NCBI RefSeq assembly: GCF_006715285.1
Contig: NZ_VFMX01000001.1
Coordinates: 2,976,001-3,040,000, forward strand
Length of the DNA stretch: 64,000 nt
DNA from: Arthrobacter sp. SLBN-83
GTDB lineage: Bacteria > Actinomycetota > Actinomycetes > Actinomycetales > Micrococcaceae
Direction: 5' to 3'
Part shown: positions 48,151 through 59,108 of the stretch, piece after piece
Numbering within the stretch: position 1 is the stretch's first letter
Layout: every line of letters begins with the position of its first letter
Program-made: the position numbers and the translations under genes
The notes under the pieces: generated by a model
Database searches by the model: none
What the model was told of the DNA's origin: nothing
What the model saw: only the letters and a program-made list of their open reading frames with translations

Positions 48151-49263
48151 ATGATCATGTACCTGCTCATGGGGCTGACGGCTGCCATCGTGTCCTACGC
48201 TGCCACATGGGGCGCCCGGGTGGTGGGCCACAGGCTTGAGCTGCACCTGCCAATCCGCAGCCGGGACATGCACTCCACCCCCGTCTCCAGGCTGGGCGGC
48301 GTCGCGATCTTCCTGGGCATCATGGTGGCGCTGGTTGTGGCCAGCCAGTCGTTCTTCGTCAAGGACATTTACCGGAACAATTTCTCACCCTGGGGCGTCC
48401 TGGCCGGCGCGGCCGTGATCGTCCTGGTGGGCGTGGCGGACGACCTGCTGGACATTCGGTGGTGGGTCAAGCTGATCGGCCAAAGCGCAGCCGGCCTGGC
48501 GGTGGCCCTTTGGGGTGTCCGGATGACCATCGTTCCCTGGATTCCAGAGCCCATCTACCTGCAAAACGAAACGCTCCGGGTGGTGCTGACAGCCGGGCTG
48601 ATCGTGACCACGATGAATGCCTTCAACTTCATCGACGGACTGGACGGCCTCGCCGCCGGGGTGGCCATTATCGGCGGCACGGCATTCTTCTTCACCGCCT
48701 ACTGGGTGCACCGGAACGCGGTACTGCTCGACTACTCGGACCTGGCAACCCTCATCACGGCCGTACTGGTAGGCGGCTGCCTGGGGTTCCTGCCGCACAA
48801 CTGGTTTCCGTCAAAGATCTTCATGGGCGATTCCGGCGCCATGTTGATCGGCCTGCTCATGGCTGCGGCCGGTGTCGTCTCCACGGGGCAGATCTCCTCG
48901 GGCCTCTACGACCGCGCCAACGGCATCTCAACCGTGATCCCCATCCTGCTTCCGTTCGCCGTCCTGTTCCTTCCACTGCTTGACCTGGGACTTGCAGTGG
49001 TGCGCAGGACAGCCCGTGGACGTTCACCGTGGTCCGCGGACCGCGGCCACCTGCACCATAAGCTCCTGGACATCGGCTACTCCCACCGCACCGCCGTGAT
49101 CCTGATGTACCTGTGGACGGCAGTGCTCTCCTTCGGCGGCCTCGCGTTCGCAATCTTCCCGTGGCAAATCGTGCTTGCGGTGGACATCTTTGCCACGTTG
49201 GTCATGGGACTGGTCACGGCGTGGCCCTACCTGTCGCGCGGCAACGGGGAAACGACGGCGTAA
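48151..49263 (+). CDS. Undecaprenyl-phosphate GlcNAc-1-phosphate transferase (WecA/MraY family)
   Basis: A 370-residue integral membrane enzyme with about ten hydrophobic segments. The family motifs are GVADDLLDIRWWVKLIGQ (Mg2+/DDxxD region), NAFNFIDGLDGLAAG, FMGDSGAMLIGLL and RGHLHHKLLDIGYSH. It attaches a GlcNAc-1-phosphate (or similar) to undecaprenyl phosphate, starting arabinogalactan, teichoic or related polymer synthesis. Its place between tsaC and the atp operon matches rfe/wecA of M. tuberculosis. The ribosome-binding site is weak (GGACGG at a long spacing). Confidence 0.9.
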   Translation: MIMYLLMGLTAAIVSYAATWGARVVGHRLELHLPIRSRDMHSTPVSRLGGVAIFLGIMVALVVASQSFFVKDIYRNNFSPWGVLAGAAVIVLVGVADDLLDIRWWVKLIGQSAAGLAVALWGVRMTIVPWIPEPIYLQNETLRVVLTAGLIVTTMNAFNFIDGLDGLAAGVAIIGGTAFFFTAYWVHRNAVLLDYSDLATLITAVLVGGCLGFLPHNWFPSKIFMGDSGAMLIGLLMAAAGVVSTGQISSGLYDRANGISTVIPILLPFAVLFLPLLDLGLAVVRRTARGRSPWSADRGHLHHKLLDIGYSHRTAVILMYLWTAVLSFGGLAFAIFPWQIVLAVDIFATLVMGLVTAWPYLSRGNGETTA

Positions 49264-49373
49264 CGCCGGTTCTGAATTATTTCTATCTCGTGTAGAATTT
49301 AGGGGCAGCCCAAGCTGCCACTCCACCCCCTGCCTCCTGGCCATTGCCATGTGGTGCCGACGATTGGGATCGA

Positions 49374-49856
49374 ATGACCTCCAACGCCGAGTCCGGACCT
49401 GCCTCCGGCAATGGTCCTGTTGGCGCCTCCGGTCCCACGCCCTCCCTGTGGCTGAACCTGCTCAAGCGCAGTTCCATCGCCGCAGCGGCCGGACTTGTGC
49501 TGTGTGCCATTCCGGCCGCACTCCTTAACGGGTTCACCGGCGCCGTATCGAGCGTCCTCGGTGGCCTGCTGGTGATGCTGTTCTTTGGCATCAGCCTGTT
49601 GGTGGGGCACTTCGTGGGACGCAGCAACCCGTCGGGGGCGATTGGCATGTTTGTCGCCACCTACTTCATCAAGGTGGTGGGCTTTGCCGTGATCCTGTTC
49701 GCCATCGGTGCTCCGGAATGGCTCCACGGCCGGTGGTTCATCATCGGCGCGGTGGTTGCCGTCGTCCTTTGGCAGGCTGCGGAGATCCATGGCTTCAGCC
49801 GGGCCCGCCTCCAGATCTACAACGATCCAGAAGACAGGGGAGGGACCGATGCGTGA
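49374..49856 (+). CDS. Membrane protein upstream of atpB, AtpI-like
   Basis: A 160-residue protein with about four hydrophobic segments (SIAAAAGLVLCAIPAALLNG, SVLGGLLVMLFFGISLLVGH, IGMFVATYFIKVVGFAVILF, FIIGAVVAVVLWQAAEI). It occupies the position of Rv1303 and of the atpI gene in other atp operons. AtpI proteins help assemble the c-ring. Sequence similarity is too weak to be sure. The start is the ATG at 49374 with GGGA upstream; the end overlaps the next gene by eight bases. Confidence 0.6.
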   Translation: MTSNAESGPASGNGPVGASGPTPSLWLNLLKRSSIAAAAGLVLCAIPAALLNGFTGAVSSVLGGLLVMLFFGISLLVGHFVGRSNPSGAIGMFVATYFIKVVGFAVILFAIGAPEWLHGRWFIIGAVVAVVLWQAAEIHGFSRARLQIYNDPEDRGGTDA

Positions 49857-50187
49857 TCCGAAAAAGTCCACGGGCGGCGCCCACGGCAAACGGGGATCCA
49901 AAGGCCCCGCGCCCGCTGCTTCCGATGCTTCCACCGATGGCGGCTACAACGCTGGAATGGCTGTATTCAGCTACATCATTGGCGGAATCATCGTCTGGAG
50001 TTTGATAGGGTGGGGACTGGATTATCTGTGGGGAACGCGCTGGATTGTGCTCGCAGGCGCTCTGCTCGGAGCCGTCGGAGGTTTCTACCTTTCCCACATG
50101 CACGGCCTCACCAGTTCCCGCAAAAATGCTGATGAGCGCCATGCTCCCAGCGCACCGTCCCAGGACGGAAAAGATAATGCCAAATAA
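49849..50187 (+). CDS. Small membrane protein, AtpZ/AtpI-like
   Basis: A 112-residue protein. It has a basic hydrophilic N-terminus (MRDPKKSTGGAHGKRGSKG). Two hydrophobic hairpin segments follow (MAVFSYIIGGIIVWSLIGWG and WIVLAGALLGAVGGFYLSH). The G-WGLDYLWGT segment between them resembles AtpZ/AtpI proteins, and the C-terminus is charged. AtpZ/AtpI together have been linked to Mg2+ or Ca2+ entry for the ATP synthase in other bacteria. The gene is coupled to its upstream neighbour and precedes atpB. Confidence 0.65.
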   Translation: MRDPKKSTGGAHGKRGSKGPAPAASDASTDGGYNAGMAVFSYIIGGIIVWSLIGWGLDYLWGTRWIVLAGALLGAVGGFYLSHMHGLTSSRKNADERHAPSAPSQDGKDNAK

Positions 50188-50268
50188 TTTCACAGGGGGA
50201 ACAGCAGGCTGTCAGGCTGCCGGACCCCGCCCAACGCCCAATGATGGACACTGCAGAGAGGAAACGCG

Positions 50269-51069
50269 TTGATCGCGCTTGCGCTCCCGGCCCAAGATTC
50301 AGGAGAGTTCACTCCTCCTGGTATTAACGAAATGCATTTGCCGGCAATCCTGCCGTGGGGTGCCGCAGAAGGATTCTCCAAGCAGATGCTGCTGGTCCTC
50401 CTCTCTGTCGTCTTTATCGCCGTCTTCTTCGTGCTGGCCGCACGCAAGCAGCAGCTGGTACCCGGTAAGCTCCAGTTCGCCGGCGAAGCCGCCTACGGCT
50501 TCGTCCGCAACGGCATCGCCAAGGACATCATCGGCGGCAGGGACTTCATCAAGTACGTCCCGCTGCTCTTCAGCCTGTTCTTCTTCATCCTGGTCAACAA
50601 CATCTACGGCGCCATCCCGGTGTTCCAGCTCCCCACGTTCTCGCACGTGGGTGGAGCGTACGTGCTGGCCGGCCTGGTCTACATCACCTGGATCGCCATC
50701 GGCATCAAGAAGAACGGCCTGCGCTACTTCAAGCTGGCCACCGTCCCCTCGGGCGTTCCGTGGTACATCCTGCCGATCGTCATCCCCATTGAGATCATCT
50801 CGAACTTCGTGGTCCGGCCCGTCACGCACAGCCTCCGTCTGTTCGCTACCATGCTCGCCGGCCACCTGATCGTGATGATTGCCGGCTCCGGCATCGAGTA
50901 CCTCATCATGCAGGAGAACGTCCTGCTGAAGGGCACCTCGGTCCTGGTCCTTGCAGGTGCCATCGCCATGTACATGCTCGAAGCCCTGATCATGGTCCTG
51001 CAGGCCTACGTCTTCACGCTGCTGACCGCGATCTACATCGAAGGCGCCCTGCACGCCGACAGCCACTAG
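50269..51069 (+). CDS. atpB: ATP synthase subunit a
   Basis: A 266-residue membrane subunit. Its proton half-channel region is LFATMLAGHLIVMIAGSG (essential Arg in SLRLFATM) and the last helices are VLVLAGAIAMYMLEALIMVLQAYVFTLLTAIY. It forms the stator channel that drives the c-ring. The start is TTG at 50269 with GAGAGG upstream; an in-frame ATG at 50332 (MHLPAILPWG) is an alternative. It is the first core gene of the atpBEFHAGDC operon. Confidence 0.95.
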   Translation: MIALALPAQDSGEFTPPGINEMHLPAILPWGAAEGFSKQMLLVLLSVVFIAVFFVLAARKQQLVPGKLQFAGEAAYGFVRNGIAKDIIGGRDFIKYVPLLFSLFFFILVNNIYGAIPVFQLPTFSHVGGAYVLAGLVYITWIAIGIKKNGLRYFKLATVPSGVPWYILPIVIPIEIISNFVVRPVTHSLRLFATMLAGHLIVMIAGSGIEYLIMQENVLLKGTSVLVLAGAIAMYMLEALIMVLQAYVFTLLTAIYIEGALHADSH

Positions 51070-51180
51070 GCACCCCGCCGGGGGAGTTATGCTCCGCCGG
51101 CACACCACAGTCTTCCCCTCGCGGGGATGAAGCAACCCAAACAACCTGCCGCACAAAGCGGCATCTTGAAAGGAAAAAAA

Positions 51181-51399
51181 ATGGAAGGCTCCATCAACGG
51201 CTCCCTCAACCTCATCGGCTATGGCCTCTCGGCTATCGGCGGTGGTATCGGTGTGGGTCTCGTGTTCGCTGCCTACATCAACGGCGTTGCACGCCAGCCG
51301 GAAGCCCAGCGCGTCCTGCAGCCGATCGCATTCCTTGGCCTGGCGCTGACCGAAGCACTCGCCATCCTGGGCCTGGTCTTCGCTTTCGTTCTCAAGTAA
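51181..51399 (+). CDS. atpE: ATP synthase subunit c
   Basis: A 72-residue hairpin proteolipid. The proton-carrying Glu is in [18 protein letters not shown] (about residue 61). The polar loop is [15 protein letters not shown]. The start is the ATG at 51181 with GAAAGGA upstream; upstream in-frame codons are not needed. The gene makes the rotor ring of the Fo motor and precedes atpF. Confidence 0.96.
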   Translation: MEGSINGSLNLIGYGLSAIGGGIGVGLVFAAYINGVARQPEAQRVLQPIAFLGLALTEALAILGLVFAFVLK

Positions 51400-51450
51400 A
51401 CCTTCAGAACGTCAGCGAACATTCAGAACCGAGTAGATAAGGACGGGTGA

Positions 51451-52004
<554 letters not shown>

Positions 52005-52005
<1 letters not shown>

Positions 52006-52832
52006 TGGCAGGCGTATCGAGCGAATCGCTGGCAACAGCCCTGGCCGCGTTGGAAGCGAAGCTTCCCACGGCGTCGCTGCAGCTGGCAAAGGAACTCTTC
52101 GGAATTCTGGGAATGGTGGACAGCTCGGCTGGCTTGCGCCGTGCCCTGACTGACCCCTCCCGCAGCGGCGACGAAAAGTCGGCGCTGGTCAGGCAGCTGG
52201 TTGGCGGAAAAGTCTCCGCTGATGCTGCTGAGATCGCGGGCGGACTGGCCAGCTCACGCTGGGCATCGGCGCGTGACATCGGCGATGCACTCGAGACTCT
52301 TGCCGCAACGGTGGTCATTTCCGTTGCTGAAAACAAGTCGGCCGTTTCTGCCTCCGGAATCACTGGCCTGGAAGAACTGGAAAACGATCTGTTTTCCTTC
52401 AACCAGGCTGTTGCCTCCAGCCACGAGGTACAACGTGCTCTGTCCGAACCGCAGGCAAGCGCAGCAGCCAAGTCCGCCCTTGCCGAGAAGCTGGTGCCCG
52501 GCGTCAGTGAGGAAGCCAAAGTCCTCATCACGCAGGCAGTCAGCCAGCCCCGCGGGATCAAGCCCACCCGGCTTGTGGAACGGTTTGCCGAACTGGCGGC
52601 CAAGCGGCAGCAGCGCTGGATTGCAACGGTCAGTGTGACCCGTCCTTTGTCGCAGACGCAGCTGGCCCGCCTCCAGGCAGGCCTGAACAATCTGTACGGG
52701 CGGGAACTGAAGGTCAACATCAACGTTGACCCGGCGCTCATTGGCGGCATCCGCGTCCAGGTAGGTGACGAGGTGCTCGACGCCTCGGTCCTTACCCGGC
52801 TGGGCGAACTGCAACGCCAGCTGGCCGGCTAG
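52005..52832 (+). CDS. atpH: ATP synthase subunit delta
   Basis: A 275-residue delta (OSCP-type) subunit that joins F1 to the stalk. The C-terminal half shows the family motif LNNLYGRELKVNINVDPALIGGIRVQVGDEVLDASVLTRL. It is longer than E. coli delta (177 residues), as in other actinobacteria, which have an extra N-terminal helical part. It does not carry the b-delta fusion of mycobacteria, because a separate atpF is present. Confidence 0.93.
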
Positions 52833-52910
52833 CCGGACAAGCACAACACAACTGATAGAAACCCCGGTCACCGTTTGCGGTGATCACAAACAGGAGAGCA
52901 GGGACTGCAG

Positions 52911-54548
52911 ATGGCCGAATTGACCATCAACGCCGACGACGTCCGTAATGCGCTGAACGAGTTCGCGGCGTCCTACGAACCCGGGAACGCAGAGCGCGTA
53001 GAGGTCGGCCGCGTAACCACCGCTAGTGACGGCATCGCCCGTGTTGAGGGCCTTCCCTCGGTCATGGCGAACGAGCTGCTGCGCTTTGAGGACGGCACCC
53101 TGGGCCTGGCCCAGAACCTCGACGTCCGCGAAATCGGCGTCATCGTCCTCGGCGACTTCACCGGCATCGAAGAAGGCCAGGAAGTCCACCGGACCGGACA
53201 GGTTTTGTCCGTTCCCGTTGGCGACGCCTTCCTTGGCCGCGTTGTCGACCCGCTGGGCGTGCCCATCGACGACCTCGGCGAGATCAAGGCCGAGACCACC
53301 CGCGCACTGGAGCTTCAGGCCCCCGGCGTGACCCAGCGTAAGTCGGTCCACGAGCCGATGCAGACCGGCCTCAAGGCCATCGACGCGATGATCCCGATCG
53401 GCCGCGGCCAGCGCCAGCTGATCATTGGCGACCGCCAGACGGGCAAGTCCGCCATCGCGATCGACACCATCATCAACCAGAAGGCCAACTGGGCTTCGGG
53501 CGATGTCAACAAGCAGGTCCGCTGCATCTACGTCGCCATCGGCCAGAAGGCGTCCACCATTGCCGCCATCCGCCAGACCCTTGAGGACAACGGCGCGCTG
53601 GAGTACACCACCATCGTGGCTTCTCCCGCGTCCGACCCCGCAGGCTTCAAGTACCTGGCACCGTACGCCGGCTCGGCCATCGGCCAGCACTGGATGTACG
53701 GCGGCAAGCACGTCCTGATCGTGTTCGATGACCTGTCCAAGCAGGCCGAAGCCTACCGCGCCGTGTCGCTGCTGCTGCGCCGCCCGCCGGGACGCGAAGC
53801 CTACCCGGGCGACGTCTTCTACCTGCACTCCCGCCTGCTGGAGCGTTGTGCCAAGCTCTCCGACGAGCTGGGTGCCGGCTCCATGACGGGCCTGCCGCTG
53901 ATCGAGACCAAGGCGAACGACGTGTCCGCCTACATCCCGACCAACGTCATCTCCATCACCGACGGCCAGATCTTCCTGCAGTCCGACCTCTTCAACGCCA
54001 ACCAGCGTCCCGCTGTTGACGTGGGTGTGTCCGTGTCGCGCGTTGGCGGTGCCGCCCAGGTGAAGTCCATGAAGAAGGTCTCCGGTACCTTGAAGCTGGA
54101 CCTGGCACAGTACCGCGACATGCAGGCGTTCGCGATGTTCGCGTCCGACCTGGATGCAGCGTCCCGCCAGCAGCTCACCCGTGGTGCCCGCCTGATGGAA
54201 CTGCTCAAGCAGGGCCAGTACTCGCCGTTCCCGGTCGAGGACCAGGTCGTCTCCATCTGGGCCGGCACCAACGGCTACCTGGATGACGTTCCCGTCGAGG
54301 ACATCAGCCGCTTCGAGGCCGAGTTCCTGGAGCACCTGCGCCACAAGTCCTCGATCCTGACCACGCTGGCCCAGACCAACGTGCTGGACGACGACACCGT
54401 TGCCGCTCTGAAGTCCTCGATCGTGGACTTCAAGAAGGGCTTCTTCGGCGAGGGTGACAACCACCTGGTAGGCGCCGGCCACGAGGAGCATGACGCTATC
54501 TCCGAGGGCGAAGTCGACCAGGAAAAGATCGTCAAGCAGAAGCGCTAG
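52911..54548 (+). CDS. atpA: ATP synthase subunit alpha
   Basis: A 545-residue F1 subunit. The nucleotide loop is [15 protein letters not shown] (about residue 172). [45 protein letters not shown] residues ([15 protein letters not shown]) and [30 protein letters not shown] are conserved. The C-terminus ends in a charged tail of about 25 residues ([14 protein letters not shown]). It is a non-catalytic or regulatory nucleotide site partner of beta. Confidence 0.97.
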   Translation: MAELTINADDVRNALNEFAASYEPGNAERVEVGRVTTASDGIARVEGLPSVMANELLRFEDGTLGLAQNLDVREIGVIVLGDFTGIEEGQEVHRTGQVLSVPVGDAFLGRVVDPLGVPIDDLGEIKAETTRALELQAPGVTQRKSVHEPMQTGLKAIDAMIPIGRGQRQLIIGDRQTGKSAIAIDTIINQKANWASGDVNKQVRCIYVAIGQKASTIAAIRQTLEDNGALEYTTIVASPASDPAGFKYLAPYAGSAIGQHWMYGGKHVLIVFDDLSKQAEAYRAVSLLLRRPPGREAYPGDVFYLHSRLLERCAKLSDELGAGSMTGLPLIETKANDVSAYIPTNVISITDGQIFLQSDLFNANQRPAVDVGVSVSRVGGAAQVKSMKKVSGTLKLDLAQYRDMQAFAMFASDLDAASRQQLTRGARLMELLKQGQYSPFPVEDQVVSIWAGTNGYLDDVPVEDISRFEAEFLEHLRHKSSILTTLAQTNVLDDDTVAALKSSIVDFKKGFFGEGDNHLVGAGHEEHDAISEGEVDQEKIVKQKR

Positions 54549-54618
54549 TTCCGCACCGCCGGTGTGCCGGGCCCCAGGGCCCGGCACCCCGGCTACGGAA
54601 TGTTAGGAAAGGATAAGT

Positions 54619-57046
<2,428 letters not shown>

Positions 57047-57047
57047 T

Positions 57048-57332
57048 ATGGCTGAGCTTGAGGTTGAGATTGTCGCAGCGGACCACTTTGTGTGGTCCGG
57101 AGCGGCCAAGATGGTCAAGGCCCGCACCAGCGATGGTGAAATCGGAATCCTGCCCGGCCACTCGCCCCTGCTGGCGATCCTGGCCGAGGGTGAACTGGCA
57201 ATCCAGCCGGTTTCCGGAGACCGTATTGCGGTGGACGTCGACGGCGGGTTCTTCTCGGTCGATAACAACCGCGTGGTGATCGTTGCTGACAACGCCCAGT
57301 TGGGCGGCTCGGCTACCGCTGGGATCCGCTAG
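57048..57332 (+). CDS. atpC: ATP synthase subunit epsilon (short form)
   Basis: A 94-residue epsilon. The N-terminal beta-sandwich is complete (EVEIVAADHFVWSGAAKMVK, GEIGILPGHSPLLAILAEGE, GGFFSVDNNRVVIVADNA). The protein then ends after about ten more residues, so the usual C-terminal two-helix hairpin is missing. That hairpin inhibits ATP hydrolysis in many bacteria. Start ATG is two bases after atpD. Regulation of the enzyme may differ from long-epsilon species. Confidence 0.93.
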   Translation: MAELEVEIVAADHFVWSGAAKMVKARTSDGEIGILPGHSPLLAILAEGELAIQPVSGDRIAVDVDGGFFSVDNNRVVIVADNAQLGGSATAGIR

Positions 57333-57342
57333 CACGACCTTG

Positions 57343-57774
57343 ATGGACGCACCGGGTATTTCGTTCATCGCACTGGCAATCGCGTTCGGATTGCTGATTT
57401 TTGCACTGTGCCTTTCGGGGGTGCGCCGCTTCAACCTGCGGCGTGCCCTCGGCACCGTGGACGCCTCCATTTGCGTAGCTGGAAACAGCTGGCAGATGGG
57501 GGTTTGTCGTTATCAGGACAATGACCTTGAGTGGTTCAGGCTCATCTCCTTGAGCGTCCGCCCCAAGTACACATTCAAACGCAGCTCCCTCGAGCTGCTG
57601 GGCCGCCGGAAGCCTACCGAAGCGGAGGCGGTGAAGGTCCAGCCGGACGTGGTGATCGTCGAACTCCGCTACGAGGGGCAGGACCTGCACCTTGCCATGA
57701 AGTTCGACGCCTACACGGGACTGTCCTCCTGGCTGGAAGCAGGTCCTGTCATCGGCGTGGGGACCTGGCGCTAG
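57343..57774 (+). CDS. DUF2550 domain protein
   Basis: A 143-residue protein with one N-terminal membrane segment (ISFIALAIAFGLLIFALCLSG) followed by a cytosolic beta-rich domain (CVAGNSWQMGVCRYQDNDLEWFRLISLSVRPKYTFKRSSLELLGRR). The gene directly follows atpC in actinobacteria (Rv1312 in M. tuberculosis), suggesting a link to the ATP synthase operon, but its function is unknown. The start is taken at ATG 57343. Confidence 0.85.
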   Translation: MDAPGISFIALAIAFGLLIFALCLSGVRRFNLRRALGTVDASICVAGNSWQMGVCRYQDNDLEWFRLISLSVRPKYTFKRSSLELLGRRKPTEAEAVKVQPDVVIVELRYEGQDLHLAMKFDAYTGLSSWLEAGPVIGVGTWR

Positions 57775-57779
57775 CCAAC

Positions 57780-59108
57780 GTGGACTGGCTTTTAGACATC
57801 CGGCTCACCGACGGTCCACTCTATGGAACCGTGCTGGTATTGGGAATGGGCGGCGCCGCCTATCTCCTGGTGCCACCCTGGCGCGCCGCCATGGTTCCGG
57901 TCCATCGAGTCCGGGCATGGGCTGTCCGCATCCTCATCGCCGCGGCAGCCGCATTTGCCCTGGTGGGTACGGTGCACTGGGCGCTCATCAACATCTTCAC
58001 CATCTTCCCCGAGGACCTGCCCGACCCCGTCCTGCTGTGGCTGGTGCCGGGTGTGGCGGCACTGCTCCTGTGCCTGCTCCGGCTGCCCCGGACCAGTTGG
58101 GGCGGCCGCGGGGGAGGGCTCCTCGCCGCGCTGCTGGTGATGCTGCTGTCTGCGATCCAGATCAACGCCTACTTCGGCCTGAACAGGACCGTCAGTGACC
58201 TGCTGGGCACGGCACTGGCCCGCATTCCCGCCCTGGAGCAGGACCTCATGCGCCATGCCGGGGAACCCGACGGCCTGCCGCTGCAGGGCTGGAAGCCGCA
58301 GGGGGAGCTGCCGGCCGGAGGCGAACTGCGTAAGGCCGCCATCCCCGGAACGGTGTCCGGGATGAACACCCGGGACGCCTATATCTACCTTCCGCCGGCC
58401 TACTTTGCAGCCAACCGGCCCGCCCTGCCGGTCCTGGTCCTGGTGGCCGGGCAGCCCGGCGGTCCCGCCGACTGGCTCACCGGAGGCGCCATCCGCGGCC
58501 ATATGGATTCCTTTGCCGCCGCCCACGGCGGGGTGTCACCGGTGGTGGTCATTCCGGATCCCAATGGCTCGCAGTCCGCCAACACCATGTGCATGGACAG
58601 CCGCATCGCCAAAGCGGATACCTACCTCTCACAGGACGTGCCGCAGTGGATTGGATCCACCCTGGCGCTGGACACCAACCACAGCCACTGGGCCATCGGC
58701 GGCTTCTCCTTCGGCGGCACCTGCGCGGTGCAAATGGGAACCAGGCACCCTGACATCTACGCCGACGTGCTGGCCTTCTCCAGCGAAGCGGAACCCGCAA
58801 TCGCCAAGGAACGGCAGAAGACCATCGACGCAGCCTTCCCCGGAAACCCCGACGAATTCACCCGGCAGACTCCACTGGAGATCATGAAACACCAACGGTT
58901 CGAGTCCCACGGCATGTACCTCACCGCAGGCCAGAACGATCCGGAGTTCGTGGCAAACCTCCGGACACTTGCAGCGGCGGCGGAGGGCGCCGGCTTCACG
59001 GTGCAGGCGCACGTGGTGGACCATACCGGCCACTCCTGGGACACCTCATCCAAGCGCTTTGCCGACGCCCTGCAGTTCCTCGGCAGCCAGTGGGGGATGC
59101 AGTGGTGA
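57780..59108 (+). CDS. Membrane-anchored alpha/beta hydrolase (esterase-like)
   Basis: A 442-residue protein. The first 130 residues hold about four hydrophobic segments (LYGTVLVLGMGGAAYLLVP, AWAVRILIAAAAAFALVGTV, PVLLWLVPGVAALLLCLL, GGGLLAALLVMLLSA). The rest is an esterase-D/mycolyltransferase-like alpha/beta hydrolase. The nucleophile is in WAIGGFSFGGTCAVQMG (about residue 308), and the likely catalytic His is in HVVDHTGHSWDTSS (about 417). The start is GTG five bases after DUF2550. It overlaps the next gene, a PG-aminoacylating synthase homologue, by four bases (GTGA). This suggests a lipid-related hydrolase; the substrate is not known. Confidence 0.8.
   Translation: MDWLLDIRLTDGPLYGTVLVLGMGGAAYLLVPPWRAAMVPVHRVRAWAVRILIAAAAAFALVGTVHWALINIFTIFPEDLPDPVLLWLVPGVAALLLCLLRLPRTSWGGRGGGLLAALLVMLLSAIQINAYFGLNRTVSDLLGTALARIPALEQDLMRHAGEPDGLPLQGWKPQGELPAGGELRKAAIPGTVSGMNTRDAYIYLPPAYFAANRPALPVLVLVAGQPGGPADWLTGGAIRGHMDSFAAAHGGVSPVVVIPDPNGSQSANTMCMDSRIAKADTYLSQDVPQWIGSTLALDTNHSHWAIGGFSFGGTCAVQMGTRHPDIYADVLAFSSEAEPAIAKERQKTIDAAFPGNPDEFTRQTPLEIMKHQRFESHGMYLTAGQNDPEFVANLRTLAAAAEGAGFTVQAHVVDHTGHSWDTSSKRFADALQFLGSQWGMQW

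Noticed and set aside
49255..49267. Short hairpin after the wecA-like gene (CGGCG-TAA-CGCCG)
   Set aside because: The stem is only five base pairs and includes the stop codon; too weak to call a terminator.
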